Shown: one piece after another, positions 50,080-58,709 of the stretch
Numbering within the stretch: position 1 is the first letter of the stretch
Layout of the letters: every line of letters starts with the position of its first letter
Program-made: the position numbers and the translations under genes
Source of the DNA: Streptococcus parasanguinis
GTDB lineage: Bacteria; Bacillota; Bacilli; Lactobacillales; Streptococcaceae
NCBI RefSeq assembly: GCF_019929185.1
Contig: NZ_JAHZPC010000002.1
Location: 124,001 to 188,000 of the forward strand
DNA: 64,000 bases
Direction: 5' to 3'
Notes under the pieces: generated by a model
What the model was told of the DNA's origin: nothing
The model's database searches: none
The model's input: only the letters and a program-made list of their open reading frames with translations

Positions 50080-50181
50080 TCATTTCCTCCTTTTTTGATA
50101 GTTACTATACTTTTTTTCCCTTCTTGTTTCAGAAATTATTACATGATAAGCTAATTATATCATTTGAAAGGGGAAATTACT

Positions 50182-50307
50182 ATGGATATTACAACTAAGT
50201 TTGACCGTATCAAAGATATTCTCGGTTGCGCTGATGGAAGATACTTTGGCACTGGATATACTCAAGTAAAATATTTTCAGAAAGTTAAATATATTGCTTT
50301 TGATTGA
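50182..50307 (+). pseudogene. 41-codon open frame, probable remnant of a larger gene
   Basis: ATG at 50182 with GAAAGGGG upstream reads MDITTKFDRIKDILGCADGR and ends ...VKYIAFD at a TGA. Directly downstream, in another frame, a 14-codon stretch LINENWFDEITEEA ends in the TGA that overlaps the MFS start, as an upstream operon partner would. This suggests a gene that lost its middle and its frame. The first part has a real ribosome-binding site, so it may still make a small peptide. I do not recognise the family. Confidence 0.4.
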
Positions 50308-50347
50308 TAAATGAAAATTGGTTTGATGAAATAACGGAGGAAGCTTG

Positions 50348-51718
50348 ATGAAAAAAACAAATACAAAAGCGCCAGCTTATCTACTTTTTATTCTTTCACT
50401 AGGATACATTATGGCGGTCCTAGATACAACCGGAGTGGTTCTTGCTGTTCCCCATATTGAAACAGCTATGAGCGTCTCATTAGAGCAATCCATTTGGATT
50501 ATTAACGCCTATACACTAGCTTTAGGCTCTTTACTCCTACTTTCAGGAAATCTAACAACAAAATATGGTGCTAAACGAATTTTATTATTTGGAATGACAA
50601 TTTTTACACTTGCCTCATTTGGGTGCTCTTTTTCACCAAATATTGAAACATTAATCATACTTAGATTCGTTCAAGGTTTCGGTGCTTCTTTGTTTATGCC
50701 TAGTTCATTAGCACTTTTATTCATTTCATACCCTGATTCTACTAAAAGAGCACGTATGTTAGGAATTTGGACAGCAATTATTTCTGTTGCAACCGGTACT
50801 GGTTCTTTTATTGGTGGACTAATTATTAACTACTTCGGATGGAGGGGTATTTTCTTAATCAATATTCCATTGGGAATTTTGACAGTAATTTCAATATTAC
50901 TTCTTGTGAAAAACAATATTGCCAATCCAAAGACTAGAATTGACATTTTCAGTAATATATTTCTTGTTGCAACTATCGGAAGTCTAGTTATTTACCTTGT
51001 TGAAGGGAATCAATATGGCTATAGTAACCTAAATCTTTTATTGTTTCTTCTCCTGTTTATATTATTTACTGTTGGTTTAGTAGTCCACGATAAAAAAAGT
51101 AAAGCACCTATTGTTCCCCACCAACTATTAAAAAATGCTAAGTTTATTGTCTCTAATCTGTTAGGTTTAGTAGTTAACATTTCATTATATGGTATTGTTT
51201 TGGTGCTAGGACTTTATTTTCAAACTTATTTAAACCTCTCCTCAATGGTTTCTGGACTCCTCATTCTACCAGGAATGATTGTCTTAATTATTGGTAATTT
51301 ATTTTACGCACGTGCTGTAAAACGATTTTCCGTGGGAAGCCTCGCTACTGTCTCAATTATTTTTGCCATTGTAGGAGCAGCAGGAATTTTTGGAATTGGA
51401 GTCCTTTTTCATGAAATTCAACTATACATCCTAATCCCTTTATTTTCTTTAATGAGCCTTGGTATCGGAGTGTTAACTCCAGCAACTACTACCATTCTTA
51501 TGGAAGCTGCTGGTCAAGAATTATCTGGAATTGCTGGTGCAACTTTAAACGCTAACAAACAAATTGGTGGACTTTTTGGTACAACAATTATGGGGATTCT
51601 AACTACTAATTTATCCCATAATTGGAATATGGTTATCGTTGTCGCATTTTTGGTTAACGTGATAATGTATATTGCTACTTGGTTAATTGCTAGTCGTTAC
51701 CTTTATGGAAAAGAATAA
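50348..51718 (+). CDS. DHA2-type MFS drug exporter (14 TM)
   Basis: A 456-residue transporter with about 14 hydrophobic segments. Characteristic pieces are the first-helix LDTTGVVLAVPHIE (the LD.T.V..A.P pattern of EmrB/QacA), WIINAYTLALGSLLLLSGNL, the YGAKRILLFG motif A and RFVQGFGASLFMPSSLALL. It probably exports drugs or other amphipathic compounds by proton antiport. GGAGGA precedes the ATG at 50348. Two 60-base lines inside the gene have 28% and 30% G+C by my count against 45% for a line in the next gene, which suggests acquisition. Confidence 0.9.
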   Translation: MKKTNTKAPAYLLFILSLGYIMAVLDTTGVVLAVPHIETAMSVSLEQSIWIINAYTLALGSLLLLSGNLTTKYGAKRILLFGMTIFTLASFGCSFSPNIETLIILRFVQGFGASLFMPSSLALLFISYPDSTKRARMLGIWTAIISVATGTGSFIGGLIINYFGWRGIFLINIPLGILTVISILLLVKNNIANPKTRIDIFSNIFLVATIGSLVIYLVEGNQYGYSNLNLLLFLLLFILFTVGLVVHDKKSKAPIVPHQLLKNAKFIVSNLLGLVVNISLYGIVLVLGLYFQTYLNLSSMVSGLLILPGMIVLIIGNLFYARAVKRFSVGSLATVSIIFAIVGAAGIFGIGVLFHEIQLYILIPLFSLMSLGIGVLTPATTTILMEAAGQELSGIAGATLNANKQIGGLFGTTIMGILTTNLSHNWNMVIVVAFLVNVIMYIATWLIASRYLYGKE

Positions 51719-51757
51719 AACCAAACAGAATGCATTCAATTAAAAGTTGATTATACA

Positions 51758-51802
51758 GATTGAAGAAAAAGTCCATTTTGACAATTTTCTTCAATCTTTT
51801 TT
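51758..51802 (+). terminator. terminator of the MFS gene
   Basis: GATTGAAGAAAA pairs with TTTTCTTCAATC, loop 15 bases, followed by a run of T. Confidence 0.75.
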
Positions 51803-51815
51803 CATAATTATATAA

Positions 51816-51864
51816 AGAAAAAACTCTAAAGGAGAAGTTTTTCTAGTCCTAATAGAGTTTTTCT
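51816..51864. repeat. second inverted repeat downstream of the MFS gene
   Basis: AAAACTCTA (51820-51828) and TAGAGTTTT (51853-51861) can pair; T runs lie on the plus side, so it may be another terminator. Confidence 0.5.
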
Positions 51865-51874
51865 ATATTCTGAA

Positions 51875-51897
51875 GAGAGATTTAACCCTCTCTTTTT
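51875..51897 (+). terminator. terminator copy 2 (repeat of 49476-49497)
   Basis: GAGAGATTTAACCCTCTC followed by seven T; 21 of 22 bases match the copy that ends the 105-residue gene. Confidence 0.6.
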
Positions 51898-51900
51898 TTG

Positions 51901-53187
51901 TTATACTCGAACAGTTTTACTTGCCCCATCTTTTGAGTAGAGATTGATTAAACCTTCCTGGCAAGAACGAATCATATCTCCTGGCTTGACTTCTTGTGGA
52001 ACGGTGATCGTAAGAAGTTCCATCGGATTTGGTGCGCGATCAATCTTCACTCCATCCTTATCATGCAAGTCTTGGATCTGGCATTCAAAATGACGGAAGC
52101 CTGGTCCGTAGAATTCCACTTGGTCGCCTTCATTGATGACATTCCGTTGGCGAATCGTCGCAGTCATGGTAGATGGATCAAAGTCCACCACTTCTCCTAC
52201 AAATTTGTATTGCGGAATCTTACGACGTGCCCCAAACAATTGTTCATTTTCAGTCGGTGTTTGGTAGTAGAATCCAGTTGCTAATTCACGTTGAGCGACT
52301 TTCCACAATTCATTGATCAAATCATCCTTAATGGCATAAAAGGCTTCTGGACTTTCCATATAGGCATCACAAGCTGCCTTGTAACAGTTGGCAACTGTTG
52401 ATACGTAATGGACAGATTTCATCCGACCTTCGATCTTCAAGCTATCAACCCCATTGTCAATCATGTCTGGAATATTTTCGATCATACACATGTCCACGGC
52501 TGACATAGAATATTCTTCTGGGACTTGTCCTTTGATACTCTTGCGTTCTTGGCCAAATGGCATATCATAGAGATCGTATTTCCAACGACAAGATTGAGAA
52601 CAACCACCACGGTTGGCATCCCGGTCAGACATGTGGTTAGAAAGGGTACAACGTCCGGAATAAGAAATACACATGGCTCCATGAACGAAGGCTTCGATCT
52701 CAAGATCGGTACGCTTACGGATCTCTGCCAACTCTTCCATGGATACCTCACGGGCCAAGACGACACGGGTCAAGCCATATTCTTTCCAGAAATGGAAGGT
52801 CTCCACGTTGGTTGCAGAAGCTTGCGTAGACAAGTGAATATTGAGTCCAGGTGCATAAGTTGCACAGATTTCAATCAAGGCCGGGTCTGAGACGATCACG
52901 GCGTCAAGGCCCATATCTCGTAATTCACGGAACCATTCACCAGCCCCTTGTTCATTTCCCTCATGGGTCACCATGTTCGAAGCCACGTGTACATCTACGC
53001 CACGTGCATGCGCATATTCGATACCTTCACGAAGCTCATCCATGGTAAAGTTTCCAGCACGGCTACGCAAACCATAGGCTTGTCCACCGACGAACACTGC
53101 GTCTGCCCCATAATTAACGGCAACTTTTAATTTTTCTAATGTTCCAGCAGGTACCAAAACCTCTGGACGTTTTTTTGTATTTGTCAT
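51901..53187 (-). CDS. U32 family protein with Fe-S cysteine cluster (TrhP/RlhA-like)
   Basis: A 428-residue peptidase U32-family protein. The N-terminal barrel has RPEVLVPAGTLEKLKVAVNYGADAVFVGG and SLKIEGRMKSVHYVSTV; a four-cysteine cluster (C173, C180, C196, C200; CISYSGRC...GGCSQSC) fits the iron-sulfur site of U32 proteins; a C-terminal domain (about 330-428) follows. Recent work places members such as TrhP and RlhA in hydroxylation of tRNA or rRNA, so the old label 'collagenase' is doubtful. It follows a second U32 gene by 95 bases. Confidence 0.88.
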   Translation of the reverse strand: MTNTKKRPEVLVPAGTLEKLKVAVNYGADAVFVGGQAYGLRSRAGNFTMDELREGIEYAHARGVDVHVASNMVTHEGNEQGAGEWFRELRDMGLDAVIVSDPALIEICATYAPGLNIHLSTQASATNVETFHFWKEYGLTRVVLAREVSMEELAEIRKRTDLEIEAFVHGAMCISYSGRCTLSNHMSDRDANRGGCSQSCRWKYDLYDMPFGQERKSIKGQVPEEYSMSAVDMCMIENIPDMIDNGVDSLKIEGRMKSVHYVSTVANCYKAACDAYMESPEAFYAIKDDLINELWKVAQRELATGFYYQTPTENEQLFGARRKIPQYKFVGEVVDFDPSTMTATIRQRNVINEGDQVEFYGPGFRHFECQIQDLHDKDGVKIDRAPNPMELLTITVPQEVKPGDMIRSCQEGLINLYSKDGASKTVRV

Positions 53188-53225
53188 GTTTTCTCCAATT
53201 TACAAGATTGTCGATATGATGAATA

Positions 53226-53270
53226 GCCTCTTCGTTCCCTGAAAAAGGAAAACTCACAAACGAAGAAGCC
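53226..53270 (+). other. inverted repeat between the two U32 genes
   Basis: CTTCGTT (53230-53236) and AACGAAG (53259-53265), with flanking GCCT/AGCC context, form a hairpin followed by a T run on the plus strand only. Both flanking genes are on the minus strand, so it would stop antisense transcription or shape the intergenic RNA. Confidence 0.4.
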
Positions 53271-53282
53271 CTAGTTTTTTTA

Positions 53283-54212
53283 TTATTTTACACGATCTGG
53301 TTCATAATCATAGAAACCAGTATCCAAACCACGATTAGCTGGATGCAATTTGCGGATTTCTTCATCAAACAGATAGGCTTGATCCTGTGTAAATGTTCCT
53401 TTTTGAATCAAATCACGGGCCTTGACAAAGTACTCTGTAATCTTGACAAAGTTTTCACCCGGACAGTAGACACCATCGAGTTTCCAATGATCAAAGCCAT
53501 GTTCTACCAACTCAGACAATTTGGTCATCATATTCAAGTCATTATTTGAGAAGATATGGGTTCCATGTTTGTCCTCGTAGACCGAATAATGAGAATTTGG
53601 ATCTCCTGGTTCTGCTAGGAACAAATCACGCTCCTTGGTCACAGAGTCCTCTGTCTTGATGAAGTTGTAATAATTCTGAAGAAGAGGTCGTTTCGAATGG
53701 TGAATAATGCTAGCACCATAGACCAATACTTCTGCTGGAATCTGAAGATTCTCAGCCATTACGAATAATTCGGCAGATGGAATCTCACGAGCCAGAACAG
53801 CTTCAGAAGCTCCTGCTTGTTTTCCCCAGAAATTGATCTGGCGGCTAGAAGTGACCATGGTTGATGCATCGTAGATGGTTTTGAATGGATAGCCATCTCG
53901 TTTCAAGACATAAAAAACGCCCGCATCTCCGACAGTAATATAATCAGCCTGAATTTCCTTTAGAAAATCTAGGAAAGGCTTGATTGAATCCATCATCGAT
54001 TGGTGCATGAGTGCATTTACAGCTACTGTCAATTCTTTGCCAGCAGCATGGACCAGTTGGGCAATTCGATTTATTTCGTCATAGCTTAAAGTTTGAGGCA
54101 ATCGTAATCCGTAGTCTTTTTCACCGACATAGATTCGGTCAACCCCTGCATCAATCAGGGCTTGCGCTTGCTCAACACTCTCTGCTGTTGCTGTAATAAT
54201 AATATTTTTCAT
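53283..54212 (-). CDS. U32 family protein, short paralogue without the cysteine cluster
   Basis: A 309-residue U32-family protein from the ATG at 54210-54212 (MKNIIITATAESVEQAQALI). The barrel elements DAGVDRIYVGEKDYGLRLPQ and VAVNALMHQSM are present, but the position of the cysteine cluster reads GASIIHHSKRPLLQNY, with no cysteines, and there is no extra C-terminal domain. Paired short and long U32 proteins (TrhP1/TrhP2-like) occur in Bacilli and probably act together. The start codon follows an extended -10 by six bases (leaderless); an upstream TTG would lie before the promoter. Confidence 0.85.
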   Translation of the reverse strand: MKNIIITATAESVEQAQALIDAGVDRIYVGEKDYGLRLPQTLSYDEINRIAQLVHAAGKELTVAVNALMHQSMMDSIKPFLDFLKEIQADYITVGDAGVFYVLKRDGYPFKTIYDASTMVTSSRQINFWGKQAGASEAVLAREIPSAELFVMAENLQIPAEVLVYGASIIHHSKRPLLQNYYNFIKTEDSVTKERDLFLAEPGDPNSHYSVYEDKHGTHIFSNNDLNMMTKLSELVEHGFDHWKLDGVYCPGENFVKITEYFVKARDLIQKGTFTQDQAYLFDEEIRKLHPANRGLDTGFYDYEPDRVK

Positions 54213-54218
54213 AGAACC

Positions 54219-54227
54219 ATTATAACA
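54219..54227 (-). promoter_or_regulatory. extended -10 of the U32 pair (leaderless)
   Basis: TGT TATAAT on the minus strand ends six bases before the ATG at 54212. No ribosome-binding site is present. Confidence 0.6.
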
Positions 54228-54341
54228 AAAATTCCGATATTCTAGAAAAATATATTCATTTTGTAAAATTTGTAACATTTTTGTAACATTTATATACCTG
54301 AATTCATGATAGAATAATAGAGTACTGTTAGGAGAGAGAAA

Positions 54342-54635
54342 ATGCCCGTAAGAAATTTAAGACACCATGAAGAAGAATTCGATTATATCGAATTAACCAA
54401 ACAAACCCAAGAAACCCCTATTCAGGACTATGCTCCTGAAGTTGAACCCGCACCTCAATTAAGTGAATTGCTATATTTTTTAAATATTGCTATTTTCTGT
54501 GTGTTGACGGTTGTATTTAGTTTTGTCTTTTTAGCAACGAAAATGAATACCTTCTTTGCGTTTGCTTTAGCGATTGGTTCTAGCTTTGCTAGTATTCAAG
54601 GGTTCCGAATTTACTACAATAAACGAAAAAAATAA
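54342..54635 (+). CDS. DUF3270 family small membrane protein
   Basis: A 97-residue protein: an acidic cytoplasmic N-terminus (about 1-48), two hydrophobic helices (about 49-70 and 72-90) and a basic tail (YYNKRKK). This is the streptococcal DUF3270 layout; function unknown. AGGAGAG precedes the ATG and a TAGAAT -10 lies about 25 bases upstream. Confidence 0.8.
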   Translation: MPVRNLRHHEEEFDYIELTKQTQETPIQDYAPEVEPAPQLSELLYFLNIAIFCVLTVVFSFVFLATKMNTFFAFALAIGSSFASIQGFRIYYNKRKK

Positions 54636-54661
54636 AAATCAGGTTTTCCTGATTTCTTTTA
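54635..54661 (+). terminator. terminator of the DUF3270 gene
   Basis: AAATCAGG pairs with CCTGATTT followed by T-rich sequence. The gap to 54735 shows nothing else. Confidence 0.75.
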
Positions 54662-54735
54662 TTTACTCGAATTTTTTTAATTGGAATAACAGTTGGAAGA
54701 TAAAACTTAACTGCCAATTGCCATCTTACCTTCCA

Positions 54736-54768
54736 TAAAAAATGAGGCTCACTGAGCCTCATTTTTTT
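54736..54768 (-). terminator. terminator of the hprK-lgt-DUF948-YtxH operon
   Basis: AAAATGAGGCTC pairs with GAGCCTCATTTT around a three-base loop at the end of the YtxH gene on the minus strand. Confidence 0.85.
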
Positions 54769-55225
54769 ATGCTTCTTTTGTTTCTTCTTCAGCTACTTCT
54801 TCAGAATCTTTTTCATCCAACTCTAACACGATGTCTTCTGATTCTGTTTGTTTGCGAATGGATTGAACCAAGTCATTGCCACTTAGATTTTCTTTTTGAA
54901 GTTTATCCTTAAATGAGTGATAGACTTCTTGAGATTTTTCAACCACATCTTGCGTCTTTTCTTTGACGGACTCCAAAACAGTTCCTGTCGTAATTTCTCC
55001 AGAACCAACTTTTTCTTTGGTTTGTTGAATCACTTCTGCTGCTTGTTTGGAAACATCCTTAGCAGTTTGTTTAACCGATTCATGTACTTCTTGAGGATCT
55101 TCTTGATAATCTTTTACGAAGCGCACCACCTTTTTAGTGACTTTCTTTCCTTGCTCTGTTGATAAATAGTAGGCTGCTGAAGCACCTGAAATCACACCAA
55201 TTAATAAACTAGATAAACGTCCCAT
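54767..55225 (-). CDS. YtxH domain-containing protein
   Basis: A 152-residue protein. The N-terminal hydrophobic glycine/alanine segment (LSSLLIGVISGASAAYYLST then EQGKK) is the YtxH signature; the rest is a charged, helical, coiled-coil-like domain ending in an acidic tail (DEKDSEEVAEEETKEA). Members are called general stress or gas-vesicle-like proteins, but their role is unclear. It follows DUF948 by 14 bases and closes the hprK operon, as in other streptococci. Confidence 0.82.
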   Translation of the reverse strand: MGRLSSLLIGVISGASAAYYLSTEQGKKVTKKVVRFVKDYQEDPQEVHESVKQTAKDVSKQAAEVIQQTKEKVGSGEITTGTVLESVKEKTQDVVEKSQEVYHSFKDKLQKENLSGNDLVQSIRKQTESEDIVLELDEKDSEEVAEEETKEA

Positions 55226-55239
55226 ATTCTTCCTCGATT

Positions 55240-55623
55240 CTATTTAAATAATTTTGAAGCCATCTTAATCGCTTTTAATCCGATAGAGGCTTTCACTGTT
55301 TTTCCACCAGCTGACACTGCTTTGACACTCAATTGACGGGCTTGATCATTCAAATCTGAAACAGACTCTGAAAGATCCGCCACGGCTGTAAAGAGTGGAT
55401 CAATCGTTGCAACTTTTTGATTCAAATCATCCGTTAAAACATTGACTTTTGCCAATAGATCATTGGTCTGATGCAAGGTGACATTGACATCTGATGTCAA
55501 AACTTGGATCGTTTTTTGCGTCTCATCTACAACTTTTCCAATCTTTGAGAGGAAAAAAATCATATAAATGACAAGCGCTACTAAGGCAAGACCTAAGAGG
55601 CCGTATGCAATTTCAATAAACAT
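55240..55623 (-). CDS. DUF948 domain-containing protein
   Basis: A 127-residue protein with one N-terminal membrane helix (about 2-28) followed by heptad-rich segments (VDETQKTIQVLTSDVNVTLH, QTNDLLAKVNVLTDDLNQKV) typical of DUF948, and a basic C-terminus. It is membrane-anchored with a cytoplasmic or external coiled coil. Four bases separate it from lgt. The DUF948/YtxH pair is often found together in Firmicutes; the partners may interact. Confidence 0.82.
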   Translation of the reverse strand: MFIEIAYGLLGLALVALVIYMIFFLSKIGKVVDETQKTIQVLTSDVNVTLHQTNDLLAKVNVLTDDLNQKVATIDPLFTAVADLSESVSDLNDQARQLSVKAVSAGGKTVKASIGLKAIKMASKLFK

Positions 55624-55626
55624 ATG

Positions 55627-56409
55627 TTACTCCTTTGTTTCTACATAATAAGGGGCTTTTTTGCGTCGTTGGTAAAAGATGATGGCGAGTCCAACTAGAA
55701 TCAGGATCATCGACAACCACTGGGAAACACGTAAGCCCGCAAACATCAAGCTATCCGTCCGCATTCCTTCGATGATCATCCGACCAAAACCATACCAGAT
55801 AAGGTAAAAGGCTGTGACCTCACCTTGTCGCAAAAATTGGGGCTTCCTACGAAGAATTAAGATCAAGAGAAATCCTAACAGATTCCAACTGGATTCATAT
55901 AAGAACGTTGGCTGACGGTAACTACCATCTATATACATTTGATCTCGAATAAAAGAGGGCAGGTAGTTAAGACTTTTGACAGCAGCTCCATAAGCTTCCT
56001 GGTTAAAGAAGTTTCCCCAGCGACCAATACTCTGTGCAATCATGACGCTTGGGGCCGCAATATCTAAGAAATCAATTGGCTCAATCAAGCGTCTACGAGA
56101 GAATAGGTAGAGGACAAGGGCACCTGTCAAGAGGCCACCATAAATCGCGATTCCTCCGTTCCAGATAGCAAAAATCTCACCCAGGTGCTGGCTATAGTAG
56201 CCCCATTCAAAAATAACGTAATAGAGCCTAGCCCCCACAATCGCAAGCGGAAAAGCGATCAAAATGAAATCAATGATATCATCTGGATCAATTTTCTTAC
56301 GAGGTGCTTCTTTCATAGAAAGATAAACGGCTAGAATCAAGCCAGAGACAATACAAATTGCGTACCAACGAATACTGATCGGACCTAATTGAAGGGCTAC
56401 TGGATTCAT
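55627..56409 (-). CDS. lgt: prolipoprotein diacylglyceryl transferase
   Basis: A 260-residue, seven-helix membrane enzyme transferring diacylglycerol from phosphatidylglycerol to the lipobox cysteine. The family signature [18 protein letters not shown], the [13 protein letters not shown] segment, the RQPTFLYES motif and the C-terminal [15 protein letters not shown] are present. The ATG overlaps the hprK stop by 3 bases (ATGA) and is preceded by GAGGTGAAGG, so translation is coupled. Confidence 0.95.
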   Translation of the reverse strand: MNPVALQLGPISIRWYAICIVSGLILAVYLSMKEAPRKKIDPDDIIDFILIAFPLAIVGARLYYVIFEWGYYSQHLGEIFAIWNGGIAIYGGLLTGALVLYLFSRRRLIEPIDFLDIAAPSVMIAQSIGRWGNFFNQEAYGAAVKSLNYLPSFIRDQMYIDGSYRQPTFLYESSWNLLGFLLILILRRKPQFLRQGEVTAFYLIWYGFGRMIIEGMRTDSLMFAGLRVSQWLSMILILVGLAIIFYQRRKKAPYYVETKE

Positions 56410-57338
56410 TCCTTCACCTCATTTTGACTAATCAACTGGGACAGACGTTCTTCAAAGGTTTTAGTGGCATCATAGCCCATTTCTTTGGCACGAACATTCA
56501 TCGCCGCTGCTTCGATCACGACCGAAATGTTCCGACCAGTCTTCACAGGGATGCGAATCCGAGGAATGGTCACGCCACCGATTTCCAACTCTTCTGCATT
56601 ATTACCAAGACGATCATAAACCTGATCCTTAGCATAATTTTCCAAGTAAACGGCGATTTGGACTTGTGAAGAATCCTTCACAGCACTCGCACCGTAGAGA
56701 CTCATGACATCGATAATCCCGACACCACGGATCTCTAGTAAGTGGCGTAGGATTTCAGCTGGCTCTCCCCAAAGGGTCATCTCATCTCTCGCATAGATAT
56801 CGACCCGGTCATCTGCTACAAGGCGGTGACCCCGCTTGACAAGTTCCAGACCTGTCTCGCTTTTTCCGATTCCGCTATCTCCTTGGATCAAGACACCCAT
56901 CCCATAAATATCCATCAAGACACCGTGTACACTCGTACGTTCTGCTAGCCGACTATCCAAATAGCTAGAAAGCTCTCCAGATAAACGACTGGTTGCAACA
57001 TTGCTCTTTAAAATGGCTAGTTGCTTCTCTTCCGCAGCACGCAACATTTCTTCTGGAATTTCTAAATTCCGCGCAACAATGATGACAGGTGTCTCTGGCT
57101 GGAACATCTTGCGCAGGACCTGATGACGGTTGTGAGAGCTCATCTTCACCAGGTAGGACCATTCTTTCATTCCTACAAGTTGAATCCGCTCAGGTGTGTA
57201 ATAGTCGAAATAGCCCGTCATTTCAAGACCTGGACGTGAAATGTCCGCAGTCGTAATTTCCTTGCTTAAGAGGCTATCATCCCCATAAACAACCGATAGA
57301 CGAAGCTTTTCCTGTAGATCGCGAACAGTAACTGCCAT
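56406..57338 (-). CDS. hprK: HPr kinase/phosphorylase
   Basis: A 310-residue bifunctional enzyme controlling carbon catabolite repression by phosphorylating Ser46 of HPr. The Walker A motif [13 protein letters not shown] is at residues 151-163, the catalytic [12 protein letters not shown] follows near 170-181, and the HprK signature [17 protein letters not shown] is near 203-219. The N-terminal MurF-like domain is also present. GGGAG precedes the ATG at 57338; an upstream TTG in frame is unlikely. First gene of the operon hprK-lgt-DUF948-YtxH. Confidence 0.96.
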   Translation of the reverse strand: MAVTVRDLQEKLRLSVVYGDDSLLSKEITTADISRPGLEMTGYFDYYTPERIQLVGMKEWSYLVKMSSHNRHQVLRKMFQPETPVIIVARNLEIPEEMLRAAEEKQLAILKSNVATSRLSGELSSYLDSRLAERTSVHGVLMDIYGMGVLIQGDSGIGKSETGLELVKRGHRLVADDRVDIYARDEMTLWGEPAEILRHLLEIRGVGIIDVMSLYGASAVKDSSQVQIAVYLENYAKDQVYDRLGNNAEELEIGGVTIPRIRIPVKTGRNISVVIEAAAMNVRAKEMGYDATKTFEERLSQLISQNEVKE

Positions 57339-57367
57339 ATCATTCTCCCTTTTCAAATTCTCTCTCT

Positions 57368-57376
57368 ATTATAGCA
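57368..57376 (-). promoter_or_regulatory. extended -10 of the hprK operon
   Basis: TGC TATAAT on the minus strand, about 30 bases upstream of the hprK ATG, giving a short leader with GGGAG. Confidence 0.6.
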
Positions 57377-57446
57377 GATTTTCTCTTCAGACGAGAGACT
57401 GAAGTGTCATTTGAAAGATCCATTTTCAACTCCTTTTTAAGGCAAG

Positions 57447-57481
57447 CAAAAAGAGGCCAAGACAAAGGTCTTCAACCTCTA
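57447..57481 (-). terminator. terminator of the tex-sprT-pspC operon
   Basis: AGAGG and CCTCT with an inner GAAGAC/GTCTT stem, followed by TTTTT on the minus strand. Confidence 0.75.
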
Positions 57482-57510
57482 GGAAATGATGGTAACATAT
57501 GAAGAATGCT

Positions 57511-57885
57511 CTAGCCTTCGCCTTGCAAAAAATCTTTAATCATAGATTTGATTCCGGTAGAGACCGCATAGACCACCGCATTTGAAGGAAATGCGATCAA
57601 GCCGAGCATAAAGACGTAAGGTCCTCCCCCCAACAAGGAGAAAACCAAATACAAAACCGGCAGAAATAAAATCGAAAACCGATAAATTTGTGGCTTTCTA
57701 GCCATTTCTGTTGGCAGAAACAAGAGGTAGAAGAGACTATTCCAAATGCCCAGTGGAAAAAGGAGCATTCCGATCAAAACTGTTCCAACTCCTTCCCCAA
57801 AAACACGATTTAAAATGAAAAACTGTCCTATAAAACTGAAGAAGAGATATAGAATAAAAGCAAGGGAATAGAACTTCTGCTTCAC
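57511..57885 (-). CDS. small integral membrane protein, unknown function
   Basis: A 124-residue protein with about three to four hydrophobic segments (about 5-22, 28-55, 65-85, 87-108) and a charged end (KSMIKDFLQGEG). The start is a GTG at 57885 with AAGGAGATCC upstream. It begins 12 bases after the PspC-domain gene and is last in the tex operon. I do not recognise the family. Confidence 0.7.
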   Translation of the reverse strand: MKQKFYSLAFILYLFFSFIGQFFILNRVFGEGVGTVLIGMLLFPLGIWNSLFYLLFLPTEMARKPQIYRFSILFLPVLYLVFSLLGGGPYVFMLGLIAFPSNAVVYAVSTGIKSMIKDFLQGEG

Positions 57886-57897
57886 CCGGATCTCCTT

Positions 57898-58179
57898 TTA
57901 GAAAAACGGACTATCATTCTGATCATGGATGGGTTCAGCCTCTTTTCTTCGACGAGGTCGAGGGCCATAGTCAAACATTTCCTGCTCCTCCTCGTCCTTA
58001 TAAGGCAAGGTCGTATCTAACAGTAAATAGATAATCACACCGATAAAGGCATGAGAAACCGTAAAAAGAATAAACAAGAAGCGTAGGAGAGTTACGCTAA
58101 GACCAAATTTATCGGCTAAGCCAGCTAGCACACCTGAAACCAGGCGATGTCGTTTTAATTTGTAAAATGATGCTGTCAT
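57898..58179 (-). CDS. PspC domain-containing membrane protein
   Basis: A 93-residue protein. The PspC domain (about 5-60) shows YKLKRHRLVSGVLAGLADKFGLSVTLLRFLF, followed by a transmembrane helix and a charged tail (DYGPRPRRRKEAEPIHDQ). PspC-domain proteins commonly serve in envelope-stress sensing. AAAGAGGAA precedes the ATG. It lies between sprT and the unknown membrane protein. Confidence 0.85.
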   Translation of the reverse strand: MTASFYKLKRHRLVSGVLAGLADKFGLSVTLLRFLFILFTVSHAFIGVIIYLLLDTTLPYKDEEEQEMFDYGPRPRRRKEAEPIHDQNDSPFF

Positions 58180-58253
58180 TTGATTTTCCTCTTTCTAGTT
58201 AGACCTATTTTAGCAGAGTCGAACTGGAAAGAGATCCGCCTAAAGACCGATTC

Positions 58254-58709
58254 TTACTCTTGTCTCATTTCAAGGAATTGCAGGTGGCTGCGACAGCGAC
58301 CACAAGCATATTTCTTCAGATCGATTTTTCGCTTTCGTCTATACTCTTGGCCACAATGGGGACATTGATAGAGATAGATCCGCTTGACTCGCCTAGTTCT
58401 ATCTGGTAGAGGAGGTGTGAAACGAAGACCGTCCACTTGCTGGAGGAGTTGCTTAAAGGCTAGATCTTTATGGCGATATCCTTTACCTTGATCGTAAAGA
58501 TGGTAATGGCAGAGTTCGTGGCGGACGATTTTGCGAAAGACCTCTAACCCGAAAGCTTGGTATATTTTCGGGTTAAAATCAAGGTGTCGATCCTTGGGAA
58601 AGAAACGGCCTCCAGTGGTTTGAAGACGTGAATTCCACTCTGCTCGATGACGGAATTCTCTCCCAAAATCTTCTAGGGATACTTGGCGTACATACTCAGT
58701 CAGATTCAT
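58254..58709 (-). CDS. SprT family zinc metalloprotease-like protein
   Basis: A 151-residue SprT-like protein. The metal motif [10 protein letters not shown] (H64-E65-x-x-H68) and the C-terminal zinc ribbon with C116, C119, C136 and C139 (CPHCG...CGRC) are intact. The fold is shared with SPRTN proteases that act on DNA-protein cross-links; the bacterial role is unsettled. The ATG lies inside the last codons of tex (14-base overlap), so it depends on tex translation. Confidence 0.87.
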   Translation of the reverse strand: MNLTEYVRQVSLEDFGREFRHRAEWNSRLQTTGGRFFPKDRHLDFNPKIYQAFGLEVFRKIVRHELCHYHLYDQGKGYRHKDLAFKQLLQQVDGLRFTPPLPDRTRRVKRIYLYQCPHCGQEYRRKRKIDLKKYACGRCRSHLQFLEMRQE

